DNA of 64,000 nucleotides, taken from assembly GCA_018824085.1 (NCBI GenBank), contig JAHJHI010000040.1, positions 62,001-126,000 on the forward strand, in the 5' to 3' direction. Position 1 is the stretch's first letter, and every line of letters starts with the position of its first letter. Under the pieces are notes generated by a model. That model was not told the DNA's origin. It did not search any database and saw nothing but the letters and a program-made list of their open reading frames with translations. Of the stretch, positions 26,698-36,063 are shown piece by piece. Position numbers and translations under genes: made by a program. This DNA is from Gammaproteobacteria bacterium. GTDB taxonomy: Bacteria > Pseudomonadota > Gammaproteobacteria > Burkholderiales > Rhodocyclaceae.

Positions 26698-27588
26698 CTA
26701 TTCGAGCACGTCGAAGTGCAGCAGGTCTATGCCCTGCTCCAGCGCGCTATGGCCGAAACCGATGGTGCCCTGTCCGCGCAATATCATTTCCTCGCGCTTC
26801 AGAATGACCTCGTTCTCGCCTTCGATGCGCAGGAAGGTGCCGTTCGTGCTCTGGTCCACCAGCACGAACTTGTCCCGCCGCCGCTCGATACGGGCGTGAT
26901 TGCGTGATGCGCGCTGGTCCTTGATGACGACTTCATTGCTCATGTCGCGTCCCAGGGTGAGCGGCCCGTGCGCCGGGTCGAGCGTCACCTCGGTATCGCG
27001 ATAGCGGATTGCCAGGCGGGCCACCACATAGAGCGGCATGACGCTGGACGCCTTCATCGTCAGATCGGCGCCGTCCTGCCACAGCACTTCGCATACCCGC
27101 ACGTCCTCGGCCTTGCCCTTGACGGTGAGCGCGTCGATCTCGCGGATTTCCGGCGCCATCGACAGCGTCAGCGAAGCCAGCGTTTCCGCCGTCGTGATGA
27201 TCTGTGCCGCCTTGGCCAGGCCGGCCATGCGTGCCGCCGTATTGACGGTGTCGCCGAATACGTCGTCGTTCTCTTCTATCGTGGGGCCGTAGTGGAAGCC
27301 GACGCGTATCGCGAGCTTGACGCCGGACACCGGCGGCAGGTCGGTCACCCGGTGCTGCATCTCGCAAGCCGCCTGTATGCCCGCATCGGCGTTGCGGAAG
27401 GTCGTCATGACCTCATCACCGATGGTCTTGATGACCCGACCGCCATGGCCGTCGACGACGCGACGGATGCGGTTCAGGCAGCGCTCGACTGCGCGAAGTG
27501 CCTCGGCATCGCCCAGCTTTTCGTACAGCCGGGTACTGCCGGAAACGTCGGCGAAAAGCACGCACAGTGATTGTTGTTGGGAGCTCAT
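26698..27588 (-). CDS. Class III adenylate cyclase with C-terminal FHA domain
   Basis: 296-residue soluble protein. Residues 1-165 form a class III cyclase domain with metal-binding D14 (LFADVSG) and D58 (KTIGDEVMTTF), the adenine-selecting lysine in the same motif, and the VFGDTVNTAARM segment carrying the second adenine residue plus the catalytic Asn and Arg. All of these favour cAMP production. Residues about 195-285 are an FHA domain with SRNHARIE and STNGTFLR, intact for phosphothreonine binding. It converges on the FHA-ABC gene, so although on the opposite strand it may take input from the kinase encoded in the same block. Confidence 0.88.
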   Translation of the reverse strand: MSSQQQSLCVLFADVSGSTRLYEKLGDAEALRAVERCLNRIRRVVDGHGGRVIKTIGDEVMTTFRNADAGIQAACEMQHRVTDLPPVSGVKLAIRVGFHYGPTIEENDDVFGDTVNTAARMAGLAKAAQIITTAETLASLTLSMAPEIREIDALTVKGKAEDVRVCEVLWQDGADLTMKASSVMPLYVVARLAIRYRDTEVTLDPAHGPLTLGRDMSNEVVIKDQRASRNHARIERRRDKFVLVDQSTNGTFLRIEGENEVILKREEMILRGQGTIGFGHSALEQGIDLLHFDVLE

Positions 27589-27689
27589 GACTGACCGGGG
27601 GTGCGTTGCACTGTAATGCCTATTCTACAAAGGCAGACGGCATCTGTATGCCCTGGCGCGCACAATCCGGCCGGGGTCTGACTGATGCG

Positions 27690-28436
27690 TCACAGATGGA
27701 CGCTGCGACCACCATCGACGGCGATGATCTGCCCGGTGATGTAGGGCGCGTCTTCAACGAGGAATCGTACCGTACGCGCGATGTCCTGCGGGCACCCCTC
27801 GCGCTGCAGCAGCGTCTGCGCAATGATGCGCGCGCGCTCCGGCGCGTCGAACTGTTCGTTCTCGGGCCACTTGATCGGCCCGGGCGCAACCGCATTCACG
27901 CGCACGTGCGGCGCCAGGTCGATCGCCAGCGCCCGGGTCAGCGTGGCCAGCGCGCCCTTCGACGCACTGTAGAGCGCGTAGCCACGCAGCGGACGATCGG
28001 CGTGAATGTCGGTGATATTGACGATGCAGCCGGCGCGCGCCGTCAATTCCGGCGCCAGCGCCTGCGCAAGGAAGAGCGGCGCCCGGAAGTTGCTGCCGGT
28101 CAGGCTGTCCCAGTCCTGTTCGTCGATCCCGCCGAGCGGTGTCGGATGAAAGGTCGACGCGTTGTTGACCAACGCGTCCAGGCAGCCCCAGCGCGCGCAC
28201 GCGGCGTCTGCAAGCGCGGGCAGCCGCGCGGCGTCGAGCAGGTCCGCCTGCACCCCGTGCGCGCTGTCGGCGCGCAGCGCATTCAGTTCGGCGATCAGCG
28301 CATGCGCGTCGCCGTCGGAACGCCCGTAATGAATGAGCACGCGCCAGCCGGCGCGGTGCATCTCGCGCGCCGTCTGCGCGCCCACCCGGCGCGCAGCGCC
28401 GGTGATCAGTACCACCCTGGTGTCGTCCATCTGCAT
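27690..28436 (-). CDS. Short-chain dehydrogenase, pteridine reductase (FolM-like)
   Basis: 248-residue SDR. The NAD(P) motif TGAARRVGAQ has an arginine pair favouring NADPH. The NNAS motif is present, and the catalytic Tyr-Lys pair is YSASKGA. The sequence NASTFHPTPLG after NNAS and the WPENEQFDAPERARII segment near the C-terminus are typical of FolM/pteridine reductase, which reduces dihydromonapterin or dihydrofolate. The ATG at 28436 or 28430 is chosen because upstream extension is unconserved and would run into the divergent methyltransferase promoter region. A general SDR role cannot be excluded. Confidence 0.82.
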   Translation of the reverse strand: MQMDDTRVVLITGAARRVGAQTAREMHRAGWRVLIHYGRSDGDAHALIAELNALRADSAHGVQADLLDAARLPALADAACARWGCLDALVNNASTFHPTPLGGIDEQDWDSLTGSNFRAPLFLAQALAPELTARAGCIVNITDIHADRPLRGYALYSASKGALATLTRALAIDLAPHVRVNAVAPGPIKWPENEQFDAPERARIIAQTLLQREGCPQDIARTVRFLVEDAPYITGQIIAVDGGRSVHL

Positions 28437-28524
28437 TCCGTTGATCGATTGCCGCCGTGGCGATTGTGCGCCCGGCCGCGTTTCCTTCATCATGCGCAAC
28501 CCGCGCCATTCACTCTTTACCGCA

Positions 28525-29664
28525 ATGTCCCTGCCCGCTCCAGACGCCGACGCCCTCGCCCACAGCGCCCGCCTGCAGGCGCTGATAGACGCCGACGTGG
28601 CCGCGCGCGGCTGGCTGTCGTTCAGCGAATACATGGCGCTTGCGCTGTACGCCCCCGGACTGGGCTATTACAGCGGCGCATTGCAGAAATTCGGCCAGGA
28701 CGGCGACTTCATCACCGCGCCGGAACTGTCGCCGCTGTTCGGTCGCGCACTCGCGCAGCAGCTCGCCCAGCTCATGCAGCGCACCGTTCCATGCATCATC
28801 GAAGCCGGTGCCGGCAGCGGGCGACTCGCGGTCGACCTGCTGCACGAACTCGAACGCCGCGGCTGTCCGCCCGAAAGTTACCGCATCCTCGAGCTGTCGG
28901 CCGATCTGCGTGAGCGGCAGCGCGCACTGATCCAGCTCGAAGCACCCGCGCTGGCTGACCGGGTCGACTGGCTCGATACGCTGCCCGAACGGTTCAACGG
29001 CATCGTGCTGGGCAATGAAGTACTGGACGCCATGCCGGTGGAGCGTCTGCGCATCGGCATCCACGGTATCGAGGAAGCGGGGCTGGCCGCCGGCCCCGAC
29101 GGACGCACGAAACTGGCCTGGCGCGACGCGTCGCCGTCGGTCGCACGCGAAATGCTCGCGCTCGGACTGCATGCGCCCTACGAAACCGAACTCGGACTCG
29201 CGGCCCGCGCGTGGACGGCCGAATGGGCGCGGCGCATCGAATGCGGCGCGCTGCTGCTGATCGACTACGGTTTTCCGCAGGCGGAGTTCTACCACCCCGA
29301 CCGTACGGGCGGCACGCTGATGTGCCACTACCGCCATCACGCCCACACCGATGCGTTGTGGATGCCCGGTCTGTGTGACATCACCGCGCACGTGGACTTC
29401 ACGTCGATCGCCCAGGCCGCGTTCGACGCCGGCATGTCGCTGGCCGGCTACACGTCCCAGGCGAACTTCCTGCTCAATTGCGGCCTGCTCGAACTGCCGG
29501 CCGACGACGCCACGCCGCTCGCGCTGGCGCGGCACAACGGCGCACTGAACCAGCTCACGTCACCGGCCGAAATGGGCGAACTGTTCAAGGTGATCTGCAT
29601 GACGCACGGCATCGACGACACGCTGCTTGGCTTCTCGCGGGGTGACCGCAGCCACACGCTCTAG
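28525..29664 (+). CDS. MidA-type class I SAM-dependent methyltransferase
   Basis: 379-residue protein of the DUF185/MidA (NDUFAF7) family. Signature segments are FSEYMALALYAPGLGYYSG near the N-terminus, DFITAPELSPLFG, and the SAM-binding IIEAGAGSGRLAVDLL loop, followed by ILGNEVLDAMPVER-like and LIDYGFPQAEFYHPDR motifs. The mitochondrial relative methylates an arginine of complex I; the bacterial target is not established. It is divergent from folM across about 90 bases, a pairing often seen in betaproteobacteria. It converges on the pseudokinase gene. Confidence 0.9.
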   Translation: MSLPAPDADALAHSARLQALIDADVAARGWLSFSEYMALALYAPGLGYYSGALQKFGQDGDFITAPELSPLFGRALAQQLAQLMQRTVPCIIEAGAGSGRLAVDLLHELERRGCPPESYRILELSADLRERQRALIQLEAPALADRVDWLDTLPERFNGIVLGNEVLDAMPVERLRIGIHGIEEAGLAAGPDGRTKLAWRDASPSVAREMLALGLHAPYETELGLAARAWTAEWARRIECGALLLIDYGFPQAEFYHPDRTGGTLMCHYRHHAHTDALWMPGLCDITAHVDFTSIAQAAFDAGMSLAGYTSQANFLLNCGLLELPADDATPLALARHNGALNQLTSPAEMGELFKVICMTHGIDDTLLGFSRGDRSHTL

Positions 29665-29695
29665 CCGTGCGCAAGCCGGCCCGCCGGCGCGCCGC

Positions 29696-31549
29696 TCACA
29701 GTGGCGACGGCACGAGCAGGCGCGCCATCGTCGGGAAGCGGCTCGCTTGCCCGAGCAGCAGACGCGCCAGCTCGTCGAGCCATTCCGTTCCGCGGTCTTC
29801 GGCCGGCGGCTGGTAATCCACCAGACCAAAGCGCTCGACGTTCTGCAGCGTCAGGCGCAAGGCCATCGTGCCGTAGTCAGCATTCAGTTCGACCCGGCCA
29901 CGCACCTCGGGCGCAACGTCGAACACCTGGGCGCGCAGGCGGTTGTACTCGTCACGTGCCGGCTGCTCTTCAAACCGCAAGCCGTGTTCGCGCAACGCGA
30001 GGCGCAGCGAATCGGCCGCCTGCGGATCGCGTTCGCAGCGCAGCAGCGCCTGTCCGCGCAGCAGCCACGCGATCGACACGCGCGCCAGCTGGTCCGGGGC
30101 TTCCGGTCCGCGGCCACGCGTATTGACGTCGGATGACTGCCAGGCCAGCCCGCGCAAGACACCCAGCCCGAGCAGGGGAAAGTCCCGCGCCACCTGCGGC
30201 TTGATCACGTTGAGCTGTCCGGCCAGCTGGGTGAAATAGTCGCGCACCAGCTGCATGCGAGCGGCGAGCGCCTGCTCCGCTTCGGTGCGTGCAGCCCGTT
30301 CGCCACGCTGCATCTGCGCGTTGTGTACGCGGATGCGCTGCGCCTCGCCCGCAAGGTCTGCGAGCAGCGAGGACGACGCGGCATTGACCGCGGGGGCCGC
30401 AGCGGGCCGCGCGGCTGCCGGCGCCGGCGAAGCGGTCGATCGGGCCGTCGTCGGCGTCGATGCATCGAGCAGGGTCGGAAAGGCGGGAACGGGCGCGCCC
30501 GGCTCACGCAACGGCCTCACCGGCTGCGCGCCGCCGGATTGACCGATGGACGGCTGCGGCGCACCACGCGCGGCGAAAGCGTCGATATCGGCAGCCAGTT
30601 CGGCCAGCACGTCGTCCACCGGTGGTGCCGGGCGCGCCGGCTGCCCCCGGCGAAGCCCCTGCGGCGGGGGCGCGGCAGCCTGAGGCGGCGGGACCGGTGG
30701 CGCGGCCGGCGCGTCGGGGACAACCCGCACCGGCGCCGCATCGACTCGGCGCAGCGCCTCGGCCAATGCGAGGGCGTCAGGGAAACGGTCAATCGGCGAC
30801 TTGGCAAGCGCCTTCATGACGATGAGATCGAGATCTGCAGGCACTTCGGGATCGAGCGCGCTCGGCGTGGGCGCCGGCGCGTAGGCGATGTTCTCCAGCA
30901 CGCTGGACAGCGAACCCGTCAGCGGCGACCCGAAAGGCGGCCGGCCCGCCAGCATTTCGAACAGGATGGCACCGAGCGAAAACACGTCGGAACGCGCGTC
31001 GGGCGGCACGCCCTGCACCTGTTCGGGCGACAGGTATTGCGGCATGGCCGGCAGCGCGTCGGGCGACGGCGCAGGCAGGGCGAAATCCGTCACCGTCACC
31101 CGCCCGGCACCGTCTACCAGCAGATTGGACGGCTGCAAGCCGCCGTGCGTGACGCCCGCGCCGTGGGCATGCGCCAGTGCTTCGGCCGTCTGCAGGCCGA
31201 TGCTTCTCACCCATTCGAAGGACATGCGAGGCAGCGCATCCAGCAGCTGGCGCAGCGATCGCGCATCCAGACGCTCCATTGCCGCCCAGGGTGTTCCGTC
31301 ATCGGAGCTGACGCCCTGTTCGATGATGTGCACGATGCCGGCATGCCTCAGCCGTGCCGCCTGCAACAGGCGTTCGCCCAGCGCACGCACATATCCGCGC
31401 TGGTCGTCGGCAATATCGGTACGGAATGTCTTGAGGGCGACCAGGCGGCCGCTCCCCGATTCAGTCGCTTCGAACACGGCACCGCGTTCGCCGCGCCCGA
31501 TCTCGCGCCCCAGCGCATAGCGGCCAAGTATCCGAAGGGCCTCACTCAT
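29696..31549 (-). CDS. Protein kinase-fold protein, probable pseudokinase
   Basis: 617 residues. The N-terminal 260 residues have a bacterial Ser/Thr kinase fold: glycine loop GRGERGAVF, VALK lysine, and YLSPEQVQGVPPDARSDVFSLG. The catalytic loop, however, reads THGGLQPSNLL in place of the usual HRDLKPxNIL, so the catalytic aspartate is glycine, and DFG is DFA. It is therefore probably inactive as a kinase, or acts as a phospho-switch scaffold. The middle (about 280-400) is a proline/alanine-rich linker and the C-terminal 200 residues are a helical region of unknown function. The ATG at 31549 starts MSEALRILGRYALG. It is convergent with midA. Confidence 0.8.
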   Translation of the reverse strand: MSEALRILGRYALGREIGRGERGAVFEATESGSGRLVALKTFRTDIADDQRGYVRALGERLLQAARLRHAGIVHIIEQGVSSDDGTPWAAMERLDARSLRQLLDALPRMSFEWVRSIGLQTAEALAHAHGAGVTHGGLQPSNLLVDGAGRVTVTDFALPAPSPDALPAMPQYLSPEQVQGVPPDARSDVFSLGAILFEMLAGRPPFGSPLTGSLSSVLENIAYAPAPTPSALDPEVPADLDLIVMKALAKSPIDRFPDALALAEALRRVDAAPVRVVPDAPAAPPVPPPQAAAPPPQGLRRGQPARPAPPVDDVLAELAADIDAFAARGAPQPSIGQSGGAQPVRPLREPGAPVPAFPTLLDASTPTTARSTASPAPAAARPAAAPAVNAASSSLLADLAGEAQRIRVHNAQMQRGERAARTEAEQALAARMQLVRDYFTQLAGQLNVIKPQVARDFPLLGLGVLRGLAWQSSDVNTRGRGPEAPDQLARVSIAWLLRGQALLRCERDPQAADSLRLALREHGLRFEEQPARDEYNRLRAQVFDVAPEVRGRVELNADYGTMALRLTLQNVERFGLVDYQPPAEDRGTEWLDELARLLLGQASRFPTMARLLVPSPL

Positions 31550-31698
31550 CGGCAGACCCCGCTCGGTCCGGCAGCGGACTGCCCGGCGCACCGGAAGGAA
31601 AGTAAAAGACTGAAAAATCGCTGCACATGGGCGCGATCTTACCGAAGCCGCAGACGCGCGGCACGCCGCGCCGCACTGCGGACGGCCTGCAACCGCGA

Positions 31699-31893
31699 TT
31701 ATTCCTGGGAACGGTAGACGTCGCGCAGGAAGGCGTCCGGATCCGCTACGGCGCTGCGCGGGCGGGAAGACATCGTGCGACTGCCGCCATGCACGGCATC
31801 GGGCTGCGGCAGCCAGCTCGCATTGAGCACTTCATCACCGTAGTCCTGCTCGCGACCGAGTGATTTTCCGGTCATGAAATCAAACAGATCCAT
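31699..31893 (-). CDS. Small protein, 64 residues
   Basis: Short reading frame starting MDLFDFMTGK with an AGGAAG ribosome-binding site 6 bases upstream. It is soluble and acidic at the N-terminus, and ends in a DPDAFLRDVYRSQE helix. No family recognised. It lies alone between the pseudokinase and the diheme cytochrome and would be missed by minimum-length filters. The ribosome-binding site and coherent composition support it; conservation is unknown. Confidence 0.5.
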   Translation of the reverse strand: MDLFDFMTGKSLGREQDYGDEVLNASWLPQPDAVHGGSRTMSSRPRSAVADPDAFLRDVYRSQE

Positions 31894-32047
31894 GTCAATC
31901 TTCCTGAAGGCGTCTTCAGATGCTAACGGCCTGCGCATCCTGGACTGAAGGCTCCGATGTTCCGTCTGGAACGCTTTTGTCTTCCGCAGCTGTAACCGCC
32001 CGCCGCGGTGAACTACTCTGGGAAGGTCTGACCTCCTCCCGCCTTGC

Positions 32048-32782
32048 ATGTTTCATTGCCTGATCCTGCCGGCACTTCTTTTTCTGCTGTCCGCAAACAC
32101 CTGCGCCTCATCCGGCGCGGTGGCGAAGAATCAGGCGGTGGCAGATGCCGCCCGCGCACGCTGGTCATCCGGGCCGCACGCGGGCTGGCTGTCGCGCATC
32201 CTTCCCCCCGCCGTTACGGCTTCATCCGTGCCGGAGCCCGACTCGCGCGGTGCGCAACTGCTTTCGCGCTACTGCGTCCAGTGCCACCACCTGCCCAGTC
32301 CCGCCATGCATCACCCCGACAAGTGGCCGAAAATCGTCGACCGCATGGTGGTGCGCATGCGCGGGCAGGGAAACCGCGGCGCGCTGATGAAACACATGAT
32401 GGGAGGAGTGAAGGCGCCAGACGAGGAAGAAGTACACATGCTGATCGGCTACCTGCGACGTAATGCACAGATGCCGATCAATCGGGCGCGCTATCCCGAT
32501 CTCGATACCGAAGGCCGCAGCTTCCGTGACGCCTGTGACCAGTGCCACGCGCTGCCCGAGCCGTCCAGCCGGACGGCGGACGAGTGGCGGCGCGTGGTGC
32601 GCCGCATGCAGGACAACATGGGCTGGATGAACCGCGTCGAGGGCTCGCGACCGATCGCGGGCGAGCCCCAGCTGCGCCCGCGCGACATCCTGGACTATCT
32701 GGAGCGCAACGCCCGCCAGCCGCGCGGCTCTCGGCCGGCACGCATCAGAAGCGTGCGTTCGCGCCGTGCGGATGACCGGTGA
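32048..32782 (+). CDS. Periplasmic diheme cytochrome c
   Basis: 244 residues with a signal peptide (residues 1-20, ending CAS). Two haem-binding CXXCH motifs are present: YCVQCHH near residue 75 and ACDQCHA near 160. The spacing of about 85 residues suggests two tandem class I-like domains, each followed by methionine-rich helices (MMGGVKAPDEEEVHML and MQDNMGWMNRVEG). It is probably an electron carrier or terminal acceptor; no dehydrogenase partner is adjacent. The last 38 bases overlap the 3' end of the convergent hydrolase. Confidence 0.85.
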   Translation: MFHCLILPALLFLLSANTCASSGAVAKNQAVADAARARWSSGPHAGWLSRILPPAVTASSVPEPDSRGAQLLSRYCVQCHHLPSPAMHHPDKWPKIVDRMVVRMRGQGNRGALMKHMMGGVKAPDEEEVHMLIGYLRRNAQMPINRARYPDLDTEGRSFRDACDQCHALPEPSSRTADEWRRVVRRMQDNMGWMNRVEGSRPIAGEPQLRPRDILDYLERNARQPRGSRPARIRSVRSRRADDR

Positions 32783-33584
32783 CGACGCGCTCGGCAACCG
32801 GCAACCAGTCGAGCACGTGCTGCGCGACGGAACGCCAGTCGGCTTCCAGCATCATGCCGTGCCCCATGCCCGGGAAGACGTGGGCGTCGACACCGAGCGC
32901 GCGCGCGGTCATCTCGGTCAGCGACGGCGGAATGATCGGGTCACACTCGGCACCCAGCACCAGTACCGGCGCGCGCATCATGCGCGCCGGCTGTGGCAGG
33001 TTGAACAGCGTCATGTCCCAGATCACGCGCGCCGATTCCGGCTGCACGCGATCGGCCATCAGCTGCAGGCGCTCCATCGACACCGGCTGAGCGAACAGCG
33101 CTTCGCGCAATGCGTCAAGAGAGGTTGCGCCGCCGGTCAGCAGGGAATTCAGCTCCGTCATCAGATCGGGCTTGCGCATGGCCAGCCCGACCGCCGACGC
33201 CCACAGACCCTGCGGCGGCACCGACGCCATCAGCACGACAGCGGGCACCTGTCTCATCTCGAGGCACTTCTGCACCACCATGCCGCCCATCGAGTGGCCG
33301 ACGAGCACCGGCGGCGTGTCGAAGCTGTCCAGCACTTCGATGACGTCACGCACGTAGTCATCAAGGCTGAGCAGATCGAGATGCTCGCGCCCCGGACTTC
33401 CGCCATGCCCTGACAGCGACAGCGCACTCGCGCTGTAACCGGCTTCAGCAAAGAAAGAAAGGAAAAACTCGTCCCAGCACCATGCGGCCGTGTAGGCGCC
33501 GTGCACGAACAGCAGCGGCGTTGTCTTGCTTGCCCCGGACGGGCTTCGCGTGATGATTTCCAGCGAACCCTGACGTTTGATCAT
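32745..33584 (-). CDS. Alpha/beta hydrolase
   Basis: 279-residue alpha/beta-hydrolase fold enzyme. The oxyanion motif is LFVHGAYTAAWCWDE, the nucleophile elbow is VGHSMGGM (about 108-115), and the C-terminal GAECDPIIPP and GMGHGMMLE segments supply the acid and histidine. It resembles esterases and non-haem peroxidases of the AB_hydrolase_6 type. The substrate is unknown. No operon partner; it converges on the diheme cytochrome with a 38-base overlap. Confidence 0.87.
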   Translation of the reverse strand: MIKRQGSLEIITRSPSGASKTTPLLFVHGAYTAAWCWDEFFLSFFAEAGYSASALSLSGHGGSPGREHLDLLSLDDYVRDVIEVLDSFDTPPVLVGHSMGGMVVQKCLEMRQVPAVVLMASVPPQGLWASAVGLAMRKPDLMTELNSLLTGGATSLDALREALFAQPVSMERLQLMADRVQPESARVIWDMTLFNLPQPARMMRAPVLVLGAECDPIIPPSLTEMTARALGVDAHVFPGMGHGMMLEADWRSVAQHVLDWLPVAERVVTGHPHGANARF

Positions 33585-33662
33585 TATGTATTTGGCTCCG
33601 ACTGTGTCCCGACACTGTAACCCGAAGCATGTATCGGGCCGACGGCTTCTGCGCCGGATGTC

Positions 33663-36059
33663 TCAGACGACGACGCTCTTCGGCACGTCACCGTTGCCGA
33701 GATTGAAGCGCGCAGCGTTGGCTGCGGCGCTGCGCGAATCCGCGATCCATTTCTCGAGCGCGGCGACCGGAATCGGCTTGCTGATGAGATAACCCTGCGC
33801 AAGATCGCAGCCCAGCTCCCGCAGGCGTTCGAGCACGGCTTCGGTCTCGACCCCCTCGGCGGTGACTTTCAGGCCCATGTTGTGCGCGAGTTCGATTGTC
33901 GAACGTACGATGATTTCGTCGTTCGGATTGTCGATGAGGTTCATCACGAAGCTGCGGTCTATCTTCATCTCGCTGACCGGCATCTGCTTCAGATAGGACA
34001 GCGAGGAATAGCCGGTGCCATAATCGTCGATCGACAGCAGGCAACCGGTGTCGCGCAATGCCTGCAGGTTCGCGAGGGCGCGCAGCGGGTCGTCGAGCAC
34101 CGCGCTCTCGGTGATTTCGAGCGTGATCAGGTGCGGCGCACAGCCGTGGCGCGCCAGCATTTCGCCGAACTGTCGCGGCAGATCCGCACTCAGCAGATCC
34201 CGTGTCGAGATGTTGAGCGACACGTTGACCTCCGTCCCGGCGCGCGCCCAGATCGCGCATTGGCGGATCGCGGAATTCATGACCCACAGCGTGATCGCCT
34301 TGATGTAGCCGGTCTGTTCGGCAAACGGGATGAATTCCACCGGCGGAATGAATCCGCGTGCCGGATGCACCCAGCGTACCAGTGCCTCGGCATGGAACTG
34401 CTCACCCGGCGGCATCGCGACCTTGGGCTGGTAGTACAGCACCAGTTCGTCGTGCTCGACCGCGCGACGCAATTCGGTGAGCAGCGACAATCGCTCCACG
34501 TTGCGTTCGTGATGCCTGGGATCGTAGATCTCGGCGACGGTACCGTGGCGCTTGGCCAGATACATCGCGACGTCGGCATGGCGCATCAGCTCCAGCGCAT
34601 CGCTGCCGTGCACCGGATGCGCGGAAATGCCCATGCTTGCGCTGACGTCGATGACCTGCCCGTCCAGCACCATGGGCTGGTCGAGCGCATGGGCGAGACG
34701 CATCGCAACGCCGAGCGCCATGTGCGCATCCGCGTCCGGCAGCAGCACCGCGAACTCGTCGCCGCCGAGCCGTGCAACCTGATCGCGCACGTCGCGCAGC
34801 GCGTCGCGCAGACGGCGCCCCACCTCGCGCAGCAACAGATCGCCAAGGTGGTGTCCGAGCGCATCGTTGACCATCTTGAAACGATCCATGTCGAGCGTCA
34901 CGACAGCCAGCGAGCCGCGCCGCGACACCGCATCGCGCAGCGCCTCGGCGAGGCGCTCGACGAAATAGGCACGGTTGGGCAGCCCGGTCATCGCATCGCG
35001 GTAGGCAAGTTCGGAGATGCGCGCCTCGCGGGACGAGATGGCGTCGGTCATGAGCGAGAAGGCGTCCGCGAGCTGACCGATCTCGTCGCCGCGCGCCAGC
35101 ACGGGCGGCGTGATGTACTCGCCGGCTGCCACCCGCCGGGCGAACTGCGCCAGACGGGAAACCGGGGATGCGATCGAACGGCCAAGCAGCGCGCTGGCCA
35201 CCAGCGCGATCAGGATGCCGCCCACCGACAGCTCCAGCCACTGTTCGTAAAGACGCGTCCATGGCGCCAGCGCACGGGCAAGCGGCAACTGCAGCACGAC
35301 GGACACCGCAGCCGGTGTCCGGGCATCGACTGTGCCCATGCGCGTTGCGTAATCCGCGCCCTGCAGGACGACGTTCTCCGGCAGCACGCCCTTTGCCATG
35401 CGCACCGTGTCGAGCAGCCCGGGCAGCAAGGCTGCGTCCAGCGAACTGGTCGCCACGCGCCAGCCGTCGGCCACCGAGTGCTGCAGGAAGGTCACATCCA
35501 GCCCGGACACGCGGCTCAGGTCCTGCGCGAAGTGAGCGTCCGCGAGAAAGCCGGCCACGACCCAGCCAACAGGCAGCGGCGCCAGTACCGGCACGATGAC
35601 GATCTGATAGAGCTTGCCGTCGATGACGACCAGACCGCTGCCGGCGCCGCCGGCGCGGGCTTCGTCGACGAGTCCTTGCAGCGGCAACGCCGCATGGTCA
35701 CCGCCCGGATAGGTCGCAGTGACCGACTGGTCCAGCGCGAGCAGCATCATCAGGTCGGCTTCGATGCGCAGGCCGTGGTTGGCCAGCGCCGACACGATGG
35801 TTTCGTTGTCATTGCTGGTCACTGCGCTGCGGAAGCCGAAGTCGGCCGCCAGCACGCGGGCCGCCTGCGTCAGCTGATCCGCGCGCTGCTCCAGCAGGCG
35901 CGACAGCACGCGGTCGCCGGTCTTCAGTTCGGCGCGGACATCATCGAGCGCGTTCGCACGTCCGACCTGCCCGAACAGCGCCAGTCCGCCGAGCTGCGTA
36001 ACCAGCAGCAACATCGCGCACCATGCCGCAATTCTCCATTGCAGGCTGTTCAGTTTCAT
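33663..36059 (-). CDS. Membrane sensor with GGDEF and EAL domains
   Basis: 798 residues. One N-terminal helix (9-30), an extracytoplasmic sensor region (about 35-270), a second helix (about 276-295) and a HAMP domain (about 297-345) precede a GGDEF domain with an intact GGDEF at 432-436. No RxxD inhibitory site is present at the expected position. The EAL domain is intact: EAL at 558-560, the SIDDYGTGYSS loop, the EMKIDRSFV lysine and the AEGVE glutamate. It can therefore in principle both make and break c-di-GMP. It starts 4 bases after the cupredoxin gene ends, indicating cotranscription. Confidence 0.9.
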   Translation of the reverse strand: MKLNSLQWRIAAWCAMLLLVTQLGGLALFGQVGRANALDDVRAELKTGDRVLSRLLEQRADQLTQAARVLAADFGFRSAVTSNDNETIVSALANHGLRIEADLMMLLALDQSVTATYPGGDHAALPLQGLVDEARAGGAGSGLVVIDGKLYQIVIVPVLAPLPVGWVVAGFLADAHFAQDLSRVSGLDVTFLQHSVADGWRVATSSLDAALLPGLLDTVRMAKGVLPENVVLQGADYATRMGTVDARTPAAVSVVLQLPLARALAPWTRLYEQWLELSVGGILIALVASALLGRSIASPVSRLAQFARRVAAGEYITPPVLARGDEIGQLADAFSLMTDAISSREARISELAYRDAMTGLPNRAYFVERLAEALRDAVSRRGSLAVVTLDMDRFKMVNDALGHHLGDLLLREVGRRLRDALRDVRDQVARLGGDEFAVLLPDADAHMALGVAMRLAHALDQPMVLDGQVIDVSASMGISAHPVHGSDALELMRHADVAMYLAKRHGTVAEIYDPRHHERNVERLSLLTELRRAVEHDELVLYYQPKVAMPPGEQFHAEALVRWVHPARGFIPPVEFIPFAEQTGYIKAITLWVMNSAIRQCAIWARAGTEVNVSLNISTRDLLSADLPRQFGEMLARHGCAPHLITLEITESAVLDDPLRALANLQALRDTGCLLSIDDYGTGYSSLSYLKQMPVSEMKIDRSFVMNLIDNPNDEIIVRSTIELAHNMGLKVTAEGVETEAVLERLRELGCDLAQGYLISKPIPVAALEKWIADSRSAAANAARFNLGNGDVPKSVVV

Positions 36060-36063
36060 CGGC

